The notes: generated by a model not told the origin, from the letters alone. DNA of 64,000 nt from Platismatia glauca (GCA_963556305.1 OY745768.1:124001-188000); one strand, 5' to 3'. Positions 9,708-21,886 are shown, counted from the first letter of the stretch. Translations and numbers: made by a program.

Positions 9708-11584
9708 TTATTTCGATAGCTTTTTCTCCCGCCACCAGAACACGCTCAACGTAGAGACTGCAAGTAAGGCTACGCACATTGCGAAACCTGCTTGAATGCC
9801 AGCGTTATAGCAATCTCGGACGACGATGCGGAGCGAAGGAGGAAGATCCTTGATGAACTCGAGGCTTTGCGCGATACCATCAATCATCCGATCGGCATCT
9901 TGAGATTCAAGAGAGGCGCGAAGCCTCATCCGTAAAACGTGCTGAATGAGCGTGCCAACCAAGGAGACACCGACAGCTGCACCGAGAAATCGGAATAGGA
10001 AGGAGCATGCCGTGGCCACGGCTTGATCTGCTGCTGAGACGTTGGAGACTCGGGGATCATTAGCAAGCTATGGATACCGCGGGTATCAAGACTTACTGAT
10101 TGCAATGAGAGAAGCTGTTATGGTTATACCTTGTGGCACGAAGCCAATGATGGATCCAATGTAGACGCTTGCAAGAGAACCACCATCGAGCGAAGGCGCC
10201 ACCGCAAGAGGTATAGATCCAAGTGTAGCCGCTGTCGCCGCGGACGCAGCGAGCCAGTAGAATTTTCCTGTCTTCTTGATAGCTATTCCGCCGAGGAGCG
10301 TTCCGACAACCACAGATACCGCGGCTGGGATAAGGCTCGCCCCGGCTTGGGCAGGCGTCATCTCTAAAATGACCTGGAAGAAGAGAGGCAGATAGAATAT
10401 CAGGGCAGTAACAGCTGCGTATCCGAAGAAGTTCTGCGTGTAGCATGCAAAGAGAGCTTTGTCAAAGATGACGTGGCCGGGGGTGAATGGCTCGACAGCG
10501 AAGCGCGTTTCAACTACTAGGAAAGCGATTGACAAGGGTACTGCGGCGCAAAGAGATCCTATGGTAAGAGGATCATGCCAAGAAGCATTGCTGCCTCGGT
10601 CAAGGCCGAATAACAGGCCAAAGATATTTAGAATCAAGAGCAAGGCGCCAAGGATATCGATGCGAGGGAGTTGTTTTCTCCAGGGTATCTCAGACTGACG
10701 TTTCGGAAGTTGAAGCAATAGGGCAATCGAGACGACTGCGATCAGGCATAGAAAGACCTGGACAAGGAAGATCCTGCCAACTGCATAAGCACAGAATCTT
10801 TTTGCAAAAGGACTGCCTACCATCTCCAACCAATGCTTTGTGCAAATAGTCCTCCTTTGATCCAATTGTCAGCCTACATTCTCGAAGCTACAAACCGGGA
10901 TTAGTAGCAGACCTAGAGGGCCACCAGAGGTTGAGCCTACTGCTCCAATAAGATTCAGGTAGGCTTGATATGTGCCTCGTTCCCTCAATGTGATGAAATC
11001 AGAGAGCAGAACGGTGACAACAATCAGCATGCCACCTCCTCCAATCCCTTGAATTGCCTAACGCTTTCAGCGCTACTACCGTAGTGATGACCGATGCTCT
11101 GACCTACCCTGGCGGCAATCAAACTTCCCATGCTCCCCGCAACGCCGCAGCCAAGGCTTCCAATTCCAAACATGGTATAGGCGAACAAGAGACATGGCTT
11201 ACGCCCAAAAATGTCACTGAATTTACCGTACAGAGGTTGGGAAGCTGTCATAGTGAGGAAATAAGCGGTAGCGATCCAGGAGACATTCCTGAGCGCGTGC
11301 AGATCACTACCGATTTCCCCATTGATGGCAGCGACAACGGACTGGTCCAGGAAGGCTAGGAAGATGCCGGCACCGAGGACGGGTAGGAAAGCCTTGACCT
11401 GTTCTCTCCCTTGCAGGAGTCCTGGGTCTGCAGCGCCTTCTGTCTGCTGGTTCGACTCAACGTCGTTTGCTGATCCGTCCGGAGCCGAGCTTTCGCGCTC
11501 AGGTATAGGACGTTCCGCTTGCTCTGGAGGACTTTGGAGCAGTGGAGAGCGTTCTGTTGCACCTAGGCTGGGTGTATCCGGCAT
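9708..11584 (-). CDS. MFS multidrug/basic amino acid carrier, 14-TM (DHA2/Vba-like) type
   Basis: Five exons on the minus strand: 11108-11584, 10913-11057, 10821-10854, 10097-10773 and 9708-10033, 552 aa. The joints restore family motifs exactly: AARAIQGIGGGGM across intron 1, GGPLGGLFAQSIGWRW across intron 2, and GWRWIFLVQVFLCL across intron 3. An acidic, Gln/Pro-rich cytosolic N-terminus (about 70 aa) precedes TM1 and the motif FLAFLDQSVVAA. The MFS motif A region reads GKFSDIFGRKP. The C-terminal part (ADQAVATACSFLFRFLG) is typical of DHA2 drug:H+ antiporters and of vacuolar Vba carriers, so the substrate cannot be called. The last acceptor may move by 3 or 6 nt (CAGCAGCAG). It lies alone and convergent to nothing. 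Confidence 0.85.
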
Positions 11585-11817
11585 ATTAGTTGTGAGTAAA
11601 CTCGTCTAAGAGTAGGAGTCAAAAGAAACACAGATACACAATGGAGAGAAATGCATGTTTTTCCAGGCGCTAATACGACAAGCGCTAGACCTGATTCGAA
11701 GCTCGCTTAGTGTTGTGATTGGTCATTGGATATTCCTAGCTCGAAATGAAGATTACGTAATCCGTACCATAAAATGACGGAGACTTGGAGCGCGAAGTCA
11801 TCAATGGGCAATTGTAG

Positions 11818-12508
11818 ATGGACAACCCACCAACCGCCACGATCCTCCTCCTCGGCGACCCCAACTGTGGAAAGTCCACCTTTCTTTCGTAAAATCCTCC
11901 CCTCGCCCCTACCCTACCCAACACTAAGCATAGAATCCCTAGAAAATTAAGCCATGGCGCCAACTCCATGCGTCAGCGAACCACATCCTTGCCCCTTCTC
12001 CGCGACCTCGACCAGCCCTTCGTCTGGGACATACGCATGTACAATCGATCCTATCGACTCGAGTTCTACGACACGGCGTCCCCGGAGCATTACACGCTGT
12101 TGAAGCCGGACTTTATCGTATTATGCTACGACGTTCACGACAGGCGGAGCTTAGTAAATGTGCAGCACGTGTGGTTCAAGCAGATGGTACAGTCTTACAA
12201 GCAAGATAGAGAGGACATTCCCGTCATGCTTTTGGGTTTGAAGAGGGACCTCAGGAAGGACGGGCCGGGGGTGATTCATCCGCAGGAAGTCAGTGATCGA
12301 AGATTTGCGAGCAAGAGGGAATTCGAAGCTGACGTCTCAATTGCAGGGGCTTAAAGTAGCCCAAGATCTCCGCTGTGACCGCTACGCCGAGTGTTCGGCT
12401 ACAACGGGCGAGCTTATGAACGAAGTAATCGAAGATATCGCCAGGACAGCGGCCAAAACCACCACCATAGCCGGAGGTTTATCCGACGGTGGATGCACCG
12501 TGACGTGA
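11818..12508 (+). CDS. Atypical Rho-like small GTPase
   Basis: Exons 11818-11888, 11952-12288 and 12347-12508 join in phase to 189 aa. The P-loop is GDPNCGKST (residues about 13-21) and sits directly at the N-terminus. Switch II has DTASPEH in place of the usual DTAGQE. The base-recognition motif is GLKRDLR, as in Rho proteins (TKxD/LKxD), and a C-SATTGE-like segment (ECSATTGE) matches the G5 box. The protein ends CTVT, which fits a CaaX prenylation box. The changed switch II lacks the Gly and Gln needed for normal GTP hydrolysis in Ras and Rho proteins, so it may be constitutively GTP-bound or GAP-insensitive (inference). No neighbour suggests a pathway. Confidence 0.8.
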
Positions 12509-13240
12509 GCCCGTGAGGCTTTAGTGGAAGCCCTCAATTACGAAGCAGATCCCGTGATCATTATAGTCACAAGTCGCTCCAGTCAGGGTTCTATTCTAAT
12601 TCCTTGATTTGATGAACTGTGATTGCAGTTGTGATAAAGGTTTTGCTTCTTGACAGGCTTCAGGCACAGCTGCATGGTATAGAACAACTCGACTAGCGTT
12701 CAGTGTCCAAAGTGCACTCTTTGTGGGCACCTAGGGGACATAGAACTCAAAGCCCCATTAGAGAAGAACAGGGGCAGACCTCTGCCTCCGTTTGCTCAAA
12801 CACTTCTTCGACCCCCTTCGGTTGCATGCTTCAGAGCGTTGAGGTTGTATCTGTACTCTACCCGAATTGTATATATGATTTTCCAGAAATGTCTCAGCAC
12901 CCACATCATTTTGAAATGCCTCAATCTCATATTGACAAAATTCCTGCGTCTCTGGATCCCTGCCACCAAGAATAGACCTGCGGCAGTTCGCGAGTAGACA
13001 ATATTATATGCGATCCAATCACCACCACCTTCCCAATTTCCGCTGCGCCTCACTACACCTCAGCCTCCTTGCAGTCGGAGAAAGTACACGTGCCGGTACA
13101 GCACTCTCTTCCCCATCGTCTTTCTCCACTTACCTTGACCTTTTTCCCCCCTCAAGTCCACCCAAGTGCATAAATCAATCGAACCCCCACCGCCGTTCTT
13201 CAAACCATCAACGACCTAGGTGCTCCAGAAAGCGAACAGA
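12509..13240. other. Intergenic, nothing recognised
   Basis: No supported gene. A pyrimidine-rich stretch at about 13080-13200 (CTCTTCCCCATCG, TTTTTCCCCCCTC) precedes the small gene at 13241 and looks like a fungal promoter or 5' UTR. Confidence 0.4.
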
Positions 13241-13523
13241 ATGTCCTCGTCACAATGCGAATGCCCGCCTTCGAAGCGAACTTTTAATCGCGACGGGAGT
13301 AGGATTGCCCAAGTCGGTGTGAGGGAGTGGGATGAGCCACCCACGTACACGGAGACGGACGTTCAGGGGTGAGTACTCTACTCGGTCAACGCATCAAGTC
13401 TAAATAAAATTGTAGATACTGATATATTCATCACATAGCGAGAAGAAGACTTTGTGGAGGAAGATACAGCATATCCTGACCCGCGACGCGGGCAAGAATG
13501 CAGATAGACGGTATTATGGATAG
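13241..13523 (+). CDS. Short unknown protein, 70 aa, two exons
   Basis: Exon 1 is 13241-13368 and exon 2 is 13439-13523, with a 70-nt GTGAGT...CATAG intron, joining in phase to 70 aa. The protein starts MSSSQCECPPSKR, contains REWDEPPTYTETD, and ends in a basic amphipathic stretch (KKTLWRKIQHIL then KNADRRYYG). There is no signal peptide or membrane segment. I do not recognise the family. A clean intron, a plausible branch site and a sensible composition support it as a real gene rather than a chance frame. It is missed by any ORF finder that demands about 60 codons in a single exon. Confidence 0.6.
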
Positions 13524-13726
13524 ATTACAGGGTGCATGTGGGGGATAGTGCTAGAGCGAGAACGGCTTTATTATGGGACTCCCTTATTCCTCCCAAGGTC
13601 TCAGTTTCACGTGCAAACAATCCTTGAGCTCAGGTGTGGACAAGCGTTCGAAGTCAATATAAGCGTCTATCTAGTCTACGGATGTCACAACGGCGGGTAT
13701 ATCACAAGAGGAACGTTATTTGTTCC

Positions 13727-16700
13727 CTAACCATTTCGTGTTATGAAATCCTCCAGCCACTCAACATGTCTCTTTAGCAAAATTGATGCTCCAGTGCTGA
13801 CTTTTGTCCTGGTAAACCCCCTTTCGTCCATCTCGCCGGAGGCGGTGCGCATTGCGCTTGTGGTGGCGGTATTGGCCAATAATCTCTTTGAATCATCAAG
13901 GACGCGGCGTAGGAGGTGCGGGCCTGACTGAGAGGAAAGGTACAGCCAATGAATGACGTCCGCCAGGCCATGCGGTGCAGCTGTTAAAGCCGTCTTGATG
14001 AAGCCCCTCGACATTACGTAGACCTTTTCGCTGTACAGTGCAGAAGGGACTTGAGACTCCGCAGAGCCGATCAATACGTCGAAGCCTGCTTCATCTATCA
14101 CATAGAATCAGTTACGATACTCGTGCAACGGACATTACACACAGAGGGTCTCGGCAGTCGTTTAGACAAAATTGAAAAGGTAGCTGAGATGTCACATCAT
14201 CAACGACGGGGAGGAAGAGCCATCCTGTCGTACTCGAGCAAAATGCACTCAAGCCATCATTAGGTGGGGGGCTGAAAAGGATCTACAAAGAAAGACTTAC
14301 TGTAGTACGGTTCTTTTACCAGGACTAGTCCCATTAAGCTCACGAGTATCTGTAGAATTGTTGATCTCTGAGAAGACCACTCCTCGTTTCGGTCGTTAGC
14401 ATCCCAAGTACCTAGCAGACTTAAACAGATTTTGCCGTCTTCATAGAGATTTGGATTGATGCGTCCTGAACCACCAGTCCAAGAGTGGAAGAACGCAGCT
14501 GGTGAGGACGTAGGAAATCCTGAACCCAAGTGAAGATCCACAACGAAAGGAGCAAACTCATATGGCGTATCATGAGGTCCAACTATCAATACACGCAGCA
14601 GATCGAGTCGGGACTCCCACGTTCTCACGAAGATCCTGTCTGGTAGAGAGGATTGCATAATCTTGTGTTCTTTCGTGATGCGCCGCATGAGGTCGGCGGT
14701 CAATGGCCGAGTCAAACCGAAGAAATGATGATCTGAGGGGGCCGCGCCCGCAAGCATAGTGAAACGAGGTGGCATCGAGGGATTATCAGAAAGTGACATT
14801 GGCGTTGTAACACTAGAGCTTACACTTGGCAGCTCCGAGTCCATTTCACCATCAAACTGGACATAGTCGTCATTCACGGGGTCCAGATGCTGATCTACTT
14901 GAGCAGCTTCAGCCCCGGACTTCTGCATGTCCAAGCCTCCGACATCCTCTTCATCAGTGGCCCACATTCCCTCGTCGTCATCCTCGTTGAGTTTCTCGCC
15001 ACCTTCGTACTCCACAGAGACATCAATAGCCTTTGCTGACTCTTGGTCTATTTCATGATCTGGTTCGTCGTCGCTCGCGGTCATAGAATCACTGGACCAT
15101 GATTCTCCGTCGTCGTCGTCATCTTCTTCGTCGCTAAAGTCTGAGCAGCTTTTATTCGCAGGAAGAATGCCAATCACTCGTTCCAGAGGTACTTTAACCT
15201 CGCGAACTTCGGAAGCCGCTCCGAGCCGGACTAAAATGTCTCCGTCAAGACAGAGATCAGCGACCTCCCCAACCCCTTCTTCAATTCCTTGTAACGGAAA
15301 GTCAGGTTGCGGTCTCGAGCCGGGATCACGGCCTGCCAGCCCGAGGAAGGTTCGAGCACTCTGTAAAGGGGCAGATAAGAATCCAGGATTGGCTGGCGGT
15401 GACGGCTGAGCGACTCTTGAAAGGAGGAGCGAACCAGAATATGCGTTTGGCATGTCGATATCTCCATCAGGGTCAATGGGTAGCAACGCTTCGTGATATT
15501 CTCCATCATCAGCGTATGCCGATGACTGAGCCGACTGTGGAATAATCATAACAAGATCGCCTCGGTGCATGGCCAATGCGGCGTGGGCAGCGAGATCATA
15601 AACTGGAACCTCTGCAACATCGGCGCGCAGTGTACCATATCTTAATGCTGAATACTGGGAGACTTTCTCTTCCTCGTCTATATCGATTTCCGTACCCTCA
15701 AACCATCTGACACGAGCGACTCGTTCTTGAGCGTCAACGGATTGCACCACCCCTATCTTATGAAGACGGATGATTGGGAACTCATCACAGAGCTTCTCCT
15801 CGTCAGGGAGGAACGAGACCGTCTTGCCGGGCCAGACATCGTTCTCATCGGGAACCAAATAAGGAAAGAGTTGAGTTGAGTCTTCCTGGGTAATTGAACA
15901 ATCCTGCCAACGTACCATGACCTTGGTAGACGTTGCGACTACCCGAAGCACATTCATATCGAATCCTTGGGTGGCAGCACGAGGTATTCGATTGAAGATG
16001 GGCGTCGAGTTGGGATGAGGGGAACCTTCAAAAGCAGGACCATATTGGACTGCAGCACCGGCGGGATCCTTGAATCTCACTTTATGACCAAAGCCAATAT
16101 CTGGACTGTAAGAGGCGTTGGCTAGTGTGCTTGTGACCGGGTGTTGAGGTAGCTTGCTCCGGTCGTACACAATTATCTTTCCAGTATCAAGCGCTTCTGT
16201 ATCCAGTAGCGTCGACGGAGCGATCACTGGGCTCTCTTGTAATATCATTCGAGATAGCCAGCGAACTTCTATTTGTAGATTCCGAACGTCGACAACTATC
16301 CCCCTGGGCGTGATTGCTGGGTCATAGGCACCAAACTTCCATCTTCCGCAACGTAGATTGCCTTTTTTTGTTTGAACATGCTGGCCAGGATAGCAAGGTT
16401 CGGCTGGGATTGCCAGAGGTTTGGCCGCCCCAGAAGTTTCTCCTAAGAGATCAACCCTGTAGTAACCCGCGCGATCCAGGCGCTGTACGAGCTCATAGGA
16501 AGCAGTACCAGGGAGCCAGTAAGGTTCTTGAAGCTCCTCTGGGTCTTCAACGACGACCACGCTGCCATTAGCGAGACGAACCGTGACTTCATCGTAAACA
16601 GACCTGACTACTCCAATCCATCCTTCGTACATCAGGATATCCTCTTCGCGATAGGTATTCCAAAATTTTAATTCTGAGGCAGGAGCTTGAAGAATCGATG

Positions 16701-17250
16701 AAACCGTGGTCAACGGAATCTTTCCATTTGGTTCGGTGCTGTTCGGCGCTGGGAATCCATAAACAAGCTCGGGACCAGTCGTCGCAGCCTTTCTCCTAGT
16801 CCTAGGATATTTTCGGGCGTAAGGCCCCTGAGATGGCGTGTGACCTTGGACTGGAGGATGCTGCTGCCGCAAAAACTCGGTTTCGCTGCATAGAGATCGC
16901 AGACTGCACTCAATAGACGTATTTACCACGGTTCCACTCTCTGCGTCCGAAAGCTTCTTCTTAACAATATCCCCAGCGGCGATAGACCGGTCGATCAAAT
17001 GAAGAGAGCTTTCGGCAACAAGACAGTGGCCATCCTTGTCCTCGCTGAAAGCAATGATAACATAGCCAGGAGTTAGCTTCTCATGGTCGAACCACGCTTT
17101 TCGAACATTCAAGGGCAGATCCTGATGTACGTAACAGTATCGTATACCTCCGGATCTAGACTCAACATCACTCCATGTGCGCTCTACTGTACCAACAATA
17201 GCGGAATCAGCCTTGAAGGTACACAGATCTTCGAAGAAGAAGTTTGACAT
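13727..17250 (-). CDS. UBE2O-type large ubiquitin-conjugating enzyme (hybrid E2/E3)
   Basis: Two exons, 14301-17250 and 13727-14094, joined over a 206-nt intron, give 1105 aa. The joint restores the conserved PYYNEAGF end of the UBC fold. Residues 1-700 hold several SH3-like/CR-type segments with acidic and hydrophobic strands, as in UBE2O. Residues about 710-800 are highly acidic (SDEEDDDDDGESW). The E2 core begins at about 865 (PDRIFVRTWESR), followed by GPHDTPYE, then NPNLYEDGKICLSLLGTW. The Cys of ICLSL is the catalytic thioester Cys, and NPN replaces the usual HPN. UBE2O in animals ubiquitinates orphan basic proteins without a separate E3. The fungal role is inferred only from family. 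It is divergently transcribed from the seryl-tRNA synthetase, 254 bp apart. Confidence 0.9.
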
Positions 17251-17504
17251 CTTGTTCGGAATCAGACATGAAGTGTAGCATTATATATGTAGCCCGTTGA
17301 CTCTTTATCCTAGAAGCTTGAATTTAGCTAGCATCTTTCAAAGGCTACTGTTGCATTTGACTTGAAAATGTGTGAACCTTTGAGGTTTGGAGCACGCTTA
17401 ATGAAGATTGAAGATGAGGCGTAATCGCTCTTAGCGCCTGCCGTAGTGAGATTTCCTCGGATGATTTTGGCGACTTTATATTCCTCGAGCTGCCGTTTCC
17501 TACC

Positions 17505-19013
17505 ATGGTAAGATGGGGGCGACACGCTCTCATGCCAAAGAAGAAGCTTTTCAATGGCTACGTAAACCGTCATCTCTCTCAGTGTGGTCCTAGACGCCGC
17601 GAGAGTATACCCTCAATCGCTCCTAAAGCCTCCATCAATGTTAAACACGTTCGGCAGAACCCGGAATACTACGCCCAGAACTGTCTCGAGCGCAACTACA
17701 AAGCCCAAAGCGACAGTCCGTTCAAGATCGTTAAGCTCTTTGATGAGTGGCTCGAATCCCAAAAGAACACGCGCGGACTGCGGGAGAAGAGCAATACCAT
17801 CAGGGCGCAGCTGTCTCACTCCAGAACCTTCAGCGGTATCGAGGGAGAGGGGCAAGATGGCAAGGGCAAGCAAAAGCCGCAACTGTTGGAGGAGGCTCAG
17901 GAACTGAAGAAACAACTATCGGCCATTGAGTCACTCGAGGGACAATTGAACAACCAGATCGAAGATCTAGCCGTTGAGCTCCCAAATCTCACCAGTGACC
18001 AAACGCCTAGAGGCGACGAGCCCAAGGTCTTGGGCTATGTCAACGAACATCTCAACCCTCTCTCCCTACCCCACGACCGAACGTGGAGAAATCATGTCCA
18101 CATCGGCACCGAGTTCGACCTGCTAGACTTCGCTGGCGCGGCTACAACTAGCGGGTGGGGATGGTACTATCTCAAGAACGAAGCGGCGCTACTTGAGCAG
18201 GCTTTGATCCAATACGCTCTCAAGGTGGCTACGCAGCACGGCTTCACAGTCGTCACACCTCCCTCGATGGTGTACTCGCACATCGCCTCAGCCTGTGGGT
18301 TCCGGCCTCGTGATCAAAGTGGGGAGCAGCAAGTCTACGGCGTACAACAAAGTGACAGAGATCAACAAAAGGGCAAGCCTCCGCATAGTCTCGCAGGGAC
18401 GGCTGAGATACCTCTTGCTGGGATGAAGGCGGATGCGGTCATTGACCAGGCGGATTTGCCGATTCAGGTAGTTGGGCCAAGTCGATGTTACAGAGCGGAA
18501 GCAGGTGCCAGGGGTGTGGAGACCAAAGGATTATATCGCGTCCACGAGTTCACAAAGGTGGAAATGTTCGCATGGACGGCTCAAGGGGCCGAAGACGAGG
18601 CTTTCCTCTCCATGCTCACTATCCAGACAGAGATCCTCCAAAGCCTAGGGCTACACTGTCGCATACTCGAGATGCCATCGACAGACCTCGGGGCCAGCGC
18701 CTTCAGAAAGCAAGACATAGAGGCATTTTTCCCATCGAGACGTGAGAAGGATGGCGGATGGGGCGAGGTCACCTCGACATCGATCTGTACCGACTACCAA
18801 ACCAGACGCTTGAACACGAGAGTGCGAAGCCCCGCGGGATCTCAGGCCAAGATGGACTTCCCGTCCACTGTCAATGGAACAGCTTTGGCCGTACCCCGAG
18901 TCCTCGCTGCACTGTTGGAGAATGGTTGGGACGAGAAAGAAGTGTGTGTGAGGATACCGGAGGTCCTCTGGCCATGGATGCATGGGATAAAGGTCATCAA
19001 AAAGAAGCGCTGA
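17505..19013 (+). CDS. DIA4: Seryl-tRNA synthetase, probably mitochondrial
   Basis: A 502-aa single-exon class II aminoacyl-tRNA synthetase charging tRNA-Ser. After a basic N-terminus without acidic residues (MVRWGRHALMPKKK), consistent with a mitochondrial presequence, comes the coiled-coil tRNA-binding arm (residues about 95-165, rich in K/E/Q), then the catalytic core. Motif 2 is seen at PSRCYRAEAGARG and HEFTKVEMFAW, and motif 3 at NGTALAVPRVLAALLE near the C-terminus. Mitochondrial SerRS of fungi (Dia4 in yeast) has this layout. A cytosolic enzyme would carry a C-terminal basic extension that is absent here; only IKVIKKKR remains. The start is the first ATG of the frame. It begins 254 bp from the divergent UBE2O gene. 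Confidence 0.9.
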   Translation: MVRWGRHALMPKKKLFNGYVNRHLSQCGPRRRESIPSIAPKASINVKHVRQNPEYYAQNCLERNYKAQSDSPFKIVKLFDEWLESQKNTRGLREKSNTIRAQLSHSRTFSGIEGEGQDGKGKQKPQLLEEAQELKKQLSAIESLEGQLNNQIEDLAVELPNLTSDQTPRGDEPKVLGYVNEHLNPLSLPHDRTWRNHVHIGTEFDLLDFAGAATTSGWGWYYLKNEAALLEQALIQYALKVATQHGFTVVTPPSMVYSHIASACGFRPRDQSGEQQVYGVQQSDRDQQKGKPPHSLAGTAEIPLAGMKADAVIDQADLPIQVVGPSRCYRAEAGARGVETKGLYRVHEFTKVEMFAWTAQGAEDEAFLSMLTIQTEILQSLGLHCRILEMPSTDLGASAFRKQDIEAFFPSRREKDGGWGEVTSTSICTDYQTRRLNTRVRSPAGSQAKMDFPSTVNGTALAVPRVLAALLENGWDEKEVCVRIPEVLWPWMHGIKVIKKKR

Positions 19014-19231
19014 TGAGAAACCCACTCCAATTATCAAAATTCAGCCGTGTGAGCCAAAGGCAACAGCCTCAGTTATATAATTACTTTGGCTACGGACTCA
19101 AAATCAGTGTAAGCTTCATATACATTAGGCTGCAGCAACGCTGCAATTATGGATCAGTGACACAACGCCCAGCATGAAGCAGCAGAGGGTCGTCTAGGCA
19201 CGCTGGGATGTTGAAATGCAGCAACCCCGCT

Positions 19232-20454
19232 TCAACCCTTCCTCCGCCTAATCTCTGTCTTCTTGACCTCAATCGTGCTCTTCCCATCCAAGAGGCTACT
19301 CTCCATCTTCAGCTTGTCCTCCACCTCCTCATCGTACATGATCTCCTCACCACCGAACTCCATATCCTCATCCTCCGCAATCTCCGTCATCAGCGTACTA
19401 CTATCCATCAAACCCTCCACCATCACACCCTCTTCCTTATCCTCTCTCTTCCTACCGCCCTTCTTATCTTTCGACTCGGCAAACCTCTTCTTGATTGTCT
19501 CAATCATCTTGCCAAACCAGTAGAAATTCAGCGTGTTAAGCACAACATTACTGCTCAGATAGACAACCGCCAACCAAGCAGGCATGGGGTAGTTGCCTGC
19601 AAAACGCATGATATCTGCAGTCTCTGCTTCTGGCTCGAATACTGCTTTTGTGCTCCTGGTGAGGGGGTCGTAGTGCAGTGCCGCCCAGACATCCTGGTAA
19701 ACGCGGATGGATTGATAAGTGCCCCAGAGCAGGCGACAGCAAAAGAAGCTGGAGAGGAGGAACATGCCATTGTACCATTGCGGCCGGGATCCAGTCATGT
19801 GAAGCTTATCGAAGAACCAGTGAAAGTTGAGGAAGGGGGAGGACAGCTCGTAGAGGATGAAGGTCGGGCCGTAGAAGTTGACGAAAGGTCGCTACGTCGC
19901 TCGTATCAGTCACACTTATTCCCTGCATCCCAGACCCGCACTCGGCCCGGAGAAGTAAGTTGTATACTCACGAATCCCAACGAAAAGACCACCAGCGCGG
20001 CTACCGCATGCGCCAATAGCCCCCATCCAAACACCCCCACGTTTCCCGCGCACACGATGAGATCCCACAGGAAGTATCCCGCCGCGAAACCCTGAATCAT
20101 GCCACTCGCTCCGGTGTATCCCCACACCCGTTCCTCCCACCCCATCCTCGCCCTCTCCTCATCCGTCCACATGACCCATAGGGCCAGCGAGTTGATGAGG
20201 AGCGATTGTGCCAGGGAAACGACGTGGACGTCCCAATTGAGCCGCGTGCGGGCGCTGAGGGCGGGATAGATGCGCGGGAAGAGCTTGCTGGAGAGGTAAG
20301 GGGAGATGTAGCGGCAGATGAGATGGTAGACGAGGGTCGCGAGGAGGAGTTGGTGGATATGGAGGGAGAGGGTGGGGAGGGAGAGCGCGGTGGCGAGCGG
20401 TGTTGCTAAGCGGGTGAGCAGTGCCGGTGGGGGGAAGGGGAACGGATCGTGCAT
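19232..20454 (-). CDS. TLC-domain (TRAM/LAG1/CLN8) membrane protein
   Basis: Exons 19972-20454 and 19232-19891 join over an 80-nt intron to 380 aa. The frame at the joint reads SLGF-RPFVNFYGPTF. There are about six hydrophobic segments between residues 25 and 290. The TLC signature is spread over VVSLAQSLLINS, GFAAGYFLWDLI, and FLNFHWFFDKL. The last 80 residues are hydrophilic and acidic with a Lys-rich end (KKTEIRRRKG), a typical ER-retrieval-like tail. TMEM56/TLCD-like proteins handle or sense membrane lipids. It lacks the Lag1 HH motif of ceramide synthases, so a ceramide synthase role is unlikely. It is convergent with the seryl-tRNA synthetase. Confidence 0.85.
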
Positions 20455-20901
20455 GGTTCAAAACTTGCGGGCTCGAGGCGGCGAGGCTGGCCAGTTGGGT
20501 TCGTGAGAAGCGTTATCGAGGCATGGTCGTCGATGTGTATGGGATGAGGGGGAGTGAGGATATTAATCTGGCAGGGGGGATAGGGGGACCAAGAAGGCAA
20601 CAGTGTCAGCTTGGATATATTCGAGACAAACAGTCTCGAGACCAAGATCAGACGCCGCAAATAAAACTCGCCTGATCTCTATCGCAAGCTACGGTGTTCG
20701 ATAATGACCACGAGTAGAGTACGGTGTTCGATAAAAGACCTCGGTGACCAAACCTGTTTTATTCTCTTGTGTCTGCGATTCGATGCCCGCAGCGGTAGCC
20801 TACAACGCGTAGGCCTTCAACGCTCCTTCATCCTTGCTGACCCTCCAACACCCTACACCACCTGCTCCCTGAGGATACATACCGAATTGGATCCGACCAA
20901 G

Positions 20902-21886
20902 ATGGCGGACTTCATTGTCAATTCCGCAAAGCTACCTCAGGCGATCCATCCCTTCTACCCACTCGAAGCAAACATCGTGGGCTATCTAGCCAATCGCTGG
21001 TCCGTAGTGACGCTATTGGGCATATTCGCAGGAGGATGGGTTGTGATACTCGGCATCACGCTCGCTTTGGTCCGGAGCCACAATCCTAATCTGCCCTCGC
21101 GGGACAAAGCAACCATACTTTGGTTCGTTCTGAGTACGTGCACAAACACGACAAGCCCCGAGCGCGCTCTGGAAGAGAAGCTTGCTGATTTTCCACCACG
21201 GCAGCTGGGACCATCCATCTTTTCTTCGAGGGTGAGAATACCAAAACATACGCGTGCCACCGCTGAGAAACACAACAGGGTACTTCGCCTTCAACCATGC
21301 CAACATGCCGGGCAAACAGGATCTATTCGGACAACTGTGGAAGGAGTACTCCTTCTCGGACTCGAGGTACTTGACTTCCGAATCATTCGTCCTGTGCATG
21401 GAGACAGTCACGGCGGTACGCTCCTCGATCATCCATCATTTCTCCAAAGTAGACCAAAAAACACTAATAACGATGTCGCATGTAGGTCTGTTGGGGTCCC
21501 ATGTCCTTCGCTGTCGCGTTGCTCATCACCTATGAGCATCCCCTCCGTCACCCTCTACAAGCACTGGTCTCGTTGGGGCAGATCTATGGGGATGTTCTCT
21601 ACTATGCCACGAGCATGTTCGATCATTACGTCAAGGATGTGACATACTGTCGGCCAGAAGCGTATTACTTCTGGGGATATTATTTCTTCATGAACTTCAT
21701 CTGGATTGTCATACCAGGCAGTAAGTCCAAAGTCCCACCAAAACCATTTGGTCGTGAAAGACGGATTAACATTGCTCTATAGTTTTGCTATACAGCAGTA
21801 TCTCCGAAAGTGCAAAGGCTTTCAAAGTGTTGGACCAGCAGACGAGAACGGCGCAGGGCAACGGCCATCTCAAGAAATCGAATTGA
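20902..21886 (+). CDS. EBP/EXPERA-domain sterol delta8-delta7 isomerase-like protein
   Basis: Five exons: 20902-21133, 21205-21231, 21279-21415, 21486-21720 and 21783-21886, 244 aa, all joints in phase. The second exon is only 27 nt and supplies part of TGTIHLFFEG, which contains the His and first Glu of the active site of emopamil-binding proteins. The next segment has NMPGKQDLFGQLWKEY and SDSRYLTS, the hallmark of the EBP family, and ETVTAVCWGP follows. The last membrane segment has FMNFIWIVIPG, with the Asn and Trp that line the sterol pocket. Four hydrophobic helices fit an ER membrane enzyme. Most fungi use the unrelated ERG2 for this step. EBP-type proteins are also found in many filamentous fungi, and their substrate is not settled. 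Confidence 0.88.
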
